64,000 nt of DNA from G963677485 sp942492855 (GTDB taxonomy: Bacteria > Armatimonadota > HRBIN16): NCBI GenBank assembly GCA_942492855.1, contig OW818647.1, positions 4,092,001 to 4,156,000 on the forward strand, written 5' to 3'. Shown in pieces: positions 60,952 to 64,000 of this stretch (position 1 is the stretch's first letter; the number at the start of each line of letters is the position of its first letter). Position numbers and translations under genes: made by a program. The notes under the pieces were generated by a model. The model searched no databases, had not been told where the DNA came from, and worked only from the letters and a program-made list of their open reading frames with translations.

Positions 60952-62808
60952 TTACTTCTTCTCGCCAGTTTGGCTGGTTGATTTGTCTTTGGCGTAGTTG
61001 CGTAATCGGGGCGTGATCATTTCGTGATCCACATCCGCATAACTGATCTCCACTTTACCGTTCTTCCACTCGGCGATGGTGCTCTTCAGGAATTTCTCAT
61101 CGTTTCGGTTGGGGAAGTCGGGCTTGTAGTGAGCTCCACGGCTTTCATCACGCTTGAGAGCACCTGTGGTGATAGTTTCCGCCAGTATGAGCATATTCTG
61201 CAGGTTACGGGTGAACACCGCCGCCTGGTTGGTCCATACACCTGTGTCTGCAAGACCTACATTCTTCATGCGGGACTTGATCTCAGATATCTTGACCAGT
61301 GTTTTCTCAAGCCGGTCGTTATACCGGACCACTGTGACATTCTCAGTCATGACATCGCCCAGCTCATCATGCAGTTTGTATGGGTTCTCACTGCCATTCT
61401 GAGAGACGATGGCGTCATATTCGCCCTGTCGTTTGGCACGCATGGATTCAAACAGGCTGGATGGCATGTCCTCAGAGGATTGATCTAGCCCTGAGACGTA
61501 GCGAGAAACCGCCTCGCCAGAGACCCCACCTGCGAAGATGCAGCTTAGCAGCGCGTTGGCACCCAGACGGTTTGCACCGTGGAACTGGTACTCGCACTCA
61601 CCGACCGCATACAAACCGGGGATGTTGGTGGCCATGTTCTGTGTGCTGTCTGGGTTCAAGAAACCTTCCGAGGTGCTTTCGTAGTTGACCCACAGCCCGC
61701 CCATGCTATAGTGGACGGAGGGGAAGACCAGCATAGGCACATCACGGGGATCTTGTCCCTTGAACTTGATGTATATCTCGAGGATACCCCAGAGCTTCTT
61801 GGTGGATGTCGCGCGGTCCAAGTGGGTAATGTCAAGGTAGACCTGGTTTTTACCCTCAACTCCGAGTTTCTGGTTCACGCAGATATCGAATATCTCACGT
61901 GTGGCGATGTCGCGAGGTACGAGGTTTCCGTAGGCAGGATACTTCTCTTCAAGGAAATACAGCCGATCGGCTTGAGGGATATCCTGAGCGGCTCGGGTCT
62001 CCGCCGGATTCCGTGGAACCCAAACGCGACCGCCCTCACCGCGGATACCTTCAGACATCAGTCGGTTCTTGTCCTCACCGGGGATGGCAGTAGGGTGAAC
62101 CTGTATCATTTCAGGGTTGCCGTATTTGGCTCCCTGCTGATACACAAAGCTTACGGCGCTTCCGGTGTTGATGATGGACTGGGTGGACTTTCCGTAGATA
62201 TATCCCGGGCCACCCGTCGCCATGATCACCGCATCGGCCTTGAAGCTGCGGATCTCCATGGTATACAGGCTCTGAGCCACTATTCCGCGACAGATTCCGG
62301 CATCGTCCTTGACGATTCCCAGGAAATCCCAGCCTTCGTATTTATTGACCGCTCCTTCGCACTCATGACGGCGTACCTGCTCGTCCAGTGCGTAAAGCAA
62401 CTGCTGGCCAGTGGTGGCTCCGGCAAAGGCAGTGCGGCGCTGTTTGGCCCCACCGAAGCGGCGGAAGTCCAGGAAGCCTTCGCTGGTGCGGTTGAAGGGG
62501 ACGCCCATGCGATCGAGCATATAGATGACACTGGGTGCCCGGTCTGTCATGGTGCGGACAGGAGGCTGATTGGCGAGGAAGTCACCACCGTAGACGGTGT
62601 CATCAAAGTGCTCCCATGTGCTGTCGCCTTCACCCATGGTATTCACGGCACCGTTGATGCCCCCTTGTGCGCACACAGAGTGGCTGCGCTTGACGGGCAC
62701 CAGTGAGAACAGATCGACCTTGAGGCCACGTTCTGCACTCTTAATAGCGGCCATCAGTCCGGCTAGACCGCCGCCGACGATAATCACACGATTGTTTGGC
62801 ATTGTCAT
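60952..62808 (-). CDS. sdhA: Succinate dehydrogenase / fumarate reductase flavoprotein subunit
   Basis: A 618-residue flavoprotein. The FAD-binding dinucleotide fold is VIIVGGGLAGLMAAIKSAER; the covalent FAD-linking His is in KRSHSVCAQGGINGA. The capping and active-site elements HPTAIPG, EGIRGEGGRVWVPRN, RDIATREIF and HYSMGGLWVNYE are standard, as is NRLGANALLSC. It oxidises succinate to fumarate in the TCA cycle, or the reverse under anaerobic conditions. Its similarity is to the Bacillus/epsilon-type group. It starts at ATG 62808, 9 nt after sdhC, with GGAGG upstream. Confidence 0.96.
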   Translation of the reverse strand: MTMPNNRVIIVGGGLAGLMAAIKSAERGLKVDLFSLVPVKRSHSVCAQGGINGAVNTMGEGDSTWEHFDDTVYGGDFLANQPPVRTMTDRAPSVIYMLDRMGVPFNRTSEGFLDFRRFGGAKQRRTAFAGATTGQQLLYALDEQVRRHECEGAVNKYEGWDFLGIVKDDAGICRGIVAQSLYTMEIRSFKADAVIMATGGPGYIYGKSTQSIINTGSAVSFVYQQGAKYGNPEMIQVHPTAIPGEDKNRLMSEGIRGEGGRVWVPRNPAETRAAQDIPQADRLYFLEEKYPAYGNLVPRDIATREIFDICVNQKLGVEGKNQVYLDITHLDRATSTKKLWGILEIYIKFKGQDPRDVPMLVFPSVHYSMGGLWVNYESTSEGFLNPDSTQNMATNIPGLYAVGECEYQFHGANRLGANALLSCIFAGGVSGEAVSRYVSGLDQSSEDMPSSLFESMRAKRQGEYDAIVSQNGSENPYKLHDELGDVMTENVTVVRYNDRLEKTLVKISEIKSRMKNVGLADTGVWTNQAAVFTRNLQNMLILAETITTGALKRDESRGAHYKPDFPNRNDEKFLKSTIAEWKNGKVEISYADVDHEMITPRLRNYAKDKSTSQTGEKK

Positions 62809-62817
62809 GAAACCTCC

Positions 62818-63498
62818 TTAGTGCGACATATTCCAGATCGGGTTGATGAAGCCATAGAAGGCCAGCCAGCCAAACCCGGTTAACAGCACAAATAGTCCAG
62901 TGCAGACCAAAGCGCACTTATTCTGAGCTTCTTCGGTGAGTGTGATCCCCCAGCGGATGCAGAAGGCCCATATCCCATTACTCAGGTGATAAGTGGCGGC
63001 GGTGATTCCTAGAATGTAGATCGCGGCGATCAGCGGGTTTTGGAACTTCTCATGCATGCCACTGTACTTGATACTATCCAGCCCAGCACCGAGGTACTTG
63101 GCCATGATGGTGGTTGTGAACACATGATAGGTGATGTACAGCACCAGGAAGATGCCGCTGACGCGTTGAAACACATATGCGAGGTTTCGTTTATAGGTGT
63201 AGTTTTGGTAGTTCATCGTGCCGTGGGAGGTGATCAACAACCCATATGCTGCGTGAAACAGCAGGGGTAGGAAAATGATCCCGACCTCCATCAGCATGAA
63301 GATATGCCTAGGGATGATCTCGAAAAAGTCGATGACGGCGTTAAAGTTCTTCGCGCCAGTCAACGAAAAGGAGTTTAACACAAGATGCTGCACTACGAAA
63401 AAACCCACGGGTATGATACCGGTGAGCGAGTGCAGCTTATGTAACAGGTAGTTATCGGAAGCGACTAACGACCTGCGAATGTCAACTGCAGATGCCAT
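62818..63498 (-). CDS. sdhC: Succinate dehydrogenase cytochrome b558 subunit
   Basis: A 226-residue membrane anchor with five transmembrane helices, the layout of the single-subunit di-heme cytochrome b558 of Bacillus-type complex II. Candidate heme-ligand His residues are in YLLHKLHSLTGIIPVGFFVV followed by QHLVLNS, in FLPLLFHAAYGLLITSHGTM, in LYITYHVFTTT and in TYHLSNGIWAF. It passes electrons to quinone, normally menaquinone in this type. No separate sdhD is present, as expected. It is the first gene of the operon and follows a predicted promoter by about 65 nt. Confidence 0.92.
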   Translation of the reverse strand: MASAVDIRRSLVASDNYLLHKLHSLTGIIPVGFFVVQHLVLNSFSLTGAKNFNAVIDFFEIIPRHIFMLMEVGIIFLPLLFHAAYGLLITSHGTMNYQNYTYKRNLAYVFQRVSGIFLVLYITYHVFTTTIMAKYLGAGLDSIKYSGMHEKFQNPLIAAIYILGITAATYHLSNGIWAFCIRWGITLTEEAQNKCALVCTGLFVLLTGFGWLAFYGFINPIWNMSH

Positions 63499-63562
63499 TT
63501 GGATACCTCGAATTCTGTTGAGGTTTTAGTGATAAAGCCCTTGATAGAACTCCATCCATATC

Positions 63563-63591
63563 ATTATAACGAACCAGACCGATTTGGCCAA
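63563..63591 (-). promoter_or_regulatory. Predicted sigma-70 promoter of sdhCAB
   Basis: On the minus strand TTGGCC (63591-63586), a 17-bp spacer and TATAAT (63568-63563). The remaining 170 bp up to the nucleoside hydrolase gene are A+T-rich with no gene seen. Confidence 0.6.
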
Positions 63592-63765
63592 AATTATACC
63601 TCATGGCACACCGAAATTGGATCATGAATCTATGATATTTACTAAATATTAACGAGTTAACCGGTTGAGGACCGCGTTCAGGTAATCTGCATTTACAAGT
63701 TAGATGGTGCTGGTTAATCCAGGTGAAATGACGCATCATGTAGTAAATCCTATTCGGTGGCTATC

Positions 63766-64000
63766 ATGATTTCGTCCAAAATCCCAGTGATTCTCGATAC
63801 GGATATCGGAAGTGACATAGACGATGCGCTCTGTCTGGCTTATCTTCTCCAACAGGCAAGATGCGACCTGTTAGGTATCACGACAGTCACCGGTGACCCC
63901 ATCACTAGGGCCAAACTGGCGAGTTGTATCTGCCGCAGGGTGAAGCGAGATGATATCCCTATTCATCCTGGAGCTGCCATGCCGTTGATCGGCCCGCAGC
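63766..64000 (+). CDS. Nucleoside hydrolase (IunH/RihA-like), N-terminal fragment cut by window edge
   Basis: ATG 63766 opens MISSKIPVILDTDIGSDIDD followed by ALCLAYLLQQARCDLLGITT; the frame stays open to the edge. The calcium-binding D-T-D-x-x-x-D-x-D-D-A-x-x-L cluster and the following V-T-G-D stretch are the N-terminal signature of inosine-uridine nucleoside hydrolases, which split ribonucleosides into base and ribose. Only 78 residues are visible. In environmental bacteria of this type many members act on unknown glycosides, so the exact substrate is open. It is divergent from sdhC. Confidence 0.88.
   Translation, partial: MISSKIPVILDTDIGSDIDDALCLAYLLQQARCDLLGITTVTGDPITRAKLASCICRRVKRDDIPIHPGAAMPLIGPQ

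Noticed and set aside
61579..62706. Long open frame on the + strand opposite sdhA.
   Set aside because: sdhA on the minus strand is unmistakable; the opposing frame has no ribosome-binding site, no recognisable domain and mirrors sdhA codon structure.

Overview
The window looks like part of the chromosome of a diderm (LPS-type outer membrane) bacterium. It encodes an LptD/OstA-like protein, a Skp/OmpH-like chaperone, many signal peptides and lipoboxes, and a Bacillus-type sdhCAB operon. The mix of an exosortase/EpsI exopolysaccharide unit, an N-terminally extended zinc metalloprotease, and large families of secreted carbohydrate-active proteins suggests Armatimonadota or a related environmental phylum. 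That placement is an inference from gene content, not a phylogenetic result.

Layout. 1-1.8 kb: end of an exosortase gene, EpsI and a GT4 glycosyltransferase (exopolysaccharide). 1.9-13.7 kb: mostly housekeeping genes (pdxS, a frameshifted zinc metalloprotease, rlmN, skp-like, a 38-residue basic micro-gene with its own promoter and terminator, nadC, mgtC-like, era, topA, a DUF6951-like gene). 13.7-34.3 kb: glycan-related block with a GH42-like hydrolase, nikR, two tandem sialate O-acetylesterase family genes (one catalytically dead), a sulfatase, a metallophosphoesterase, a nitroreductase, an internally duplicated unknown protein, six tandem paralogues of an unrecognised secreted ~445-residue family, a GNAT enzyme and a GH-A type hydrolase. 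34.4-46.2 kb: MBL-fold protein and two complete CUT2-type sugar ABC transporters separated by a mannose-6-phosphate-isomerase-like cupin and a URO-D/MtaA-like protein. 46.3-54.3 kb: DUF3298-like protein, a 520-bp patch of small palindromes, a GH43-like propeller protein and two tandemly duplicated GH42-like hydrolases. 54.4-64 kb: B12-binding radical SAM protein, mutL, a coiled-coil exported protein, an lptD-like gene, sdhBAC and the start of a nucleoside hydrolase.

How the genes may work together. The 13.7-54.3 kb region can be read as a glycan foraging locus without SusC/SusD. Exported hydrolases, an esterase and the six-paralogue family would process an acetylated and possibly sulfated polymer. 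The two sugar importers (ribose-type and rhamnose-type) would take up the products, and the cupin isomerase-like protein would act on the sugars inside the cell. The substrate cannot be read from the sequence.

The most novel-looking items are the six-gene tandem family, the dead acetylesterase paralogue beside its intact sister, the internally duplicated protein, the 38-residue basic gene, and an 88-bp palindromic element present twice, each time between convergent genes. No rRNA, tRNA or CRISPR array was recognised.
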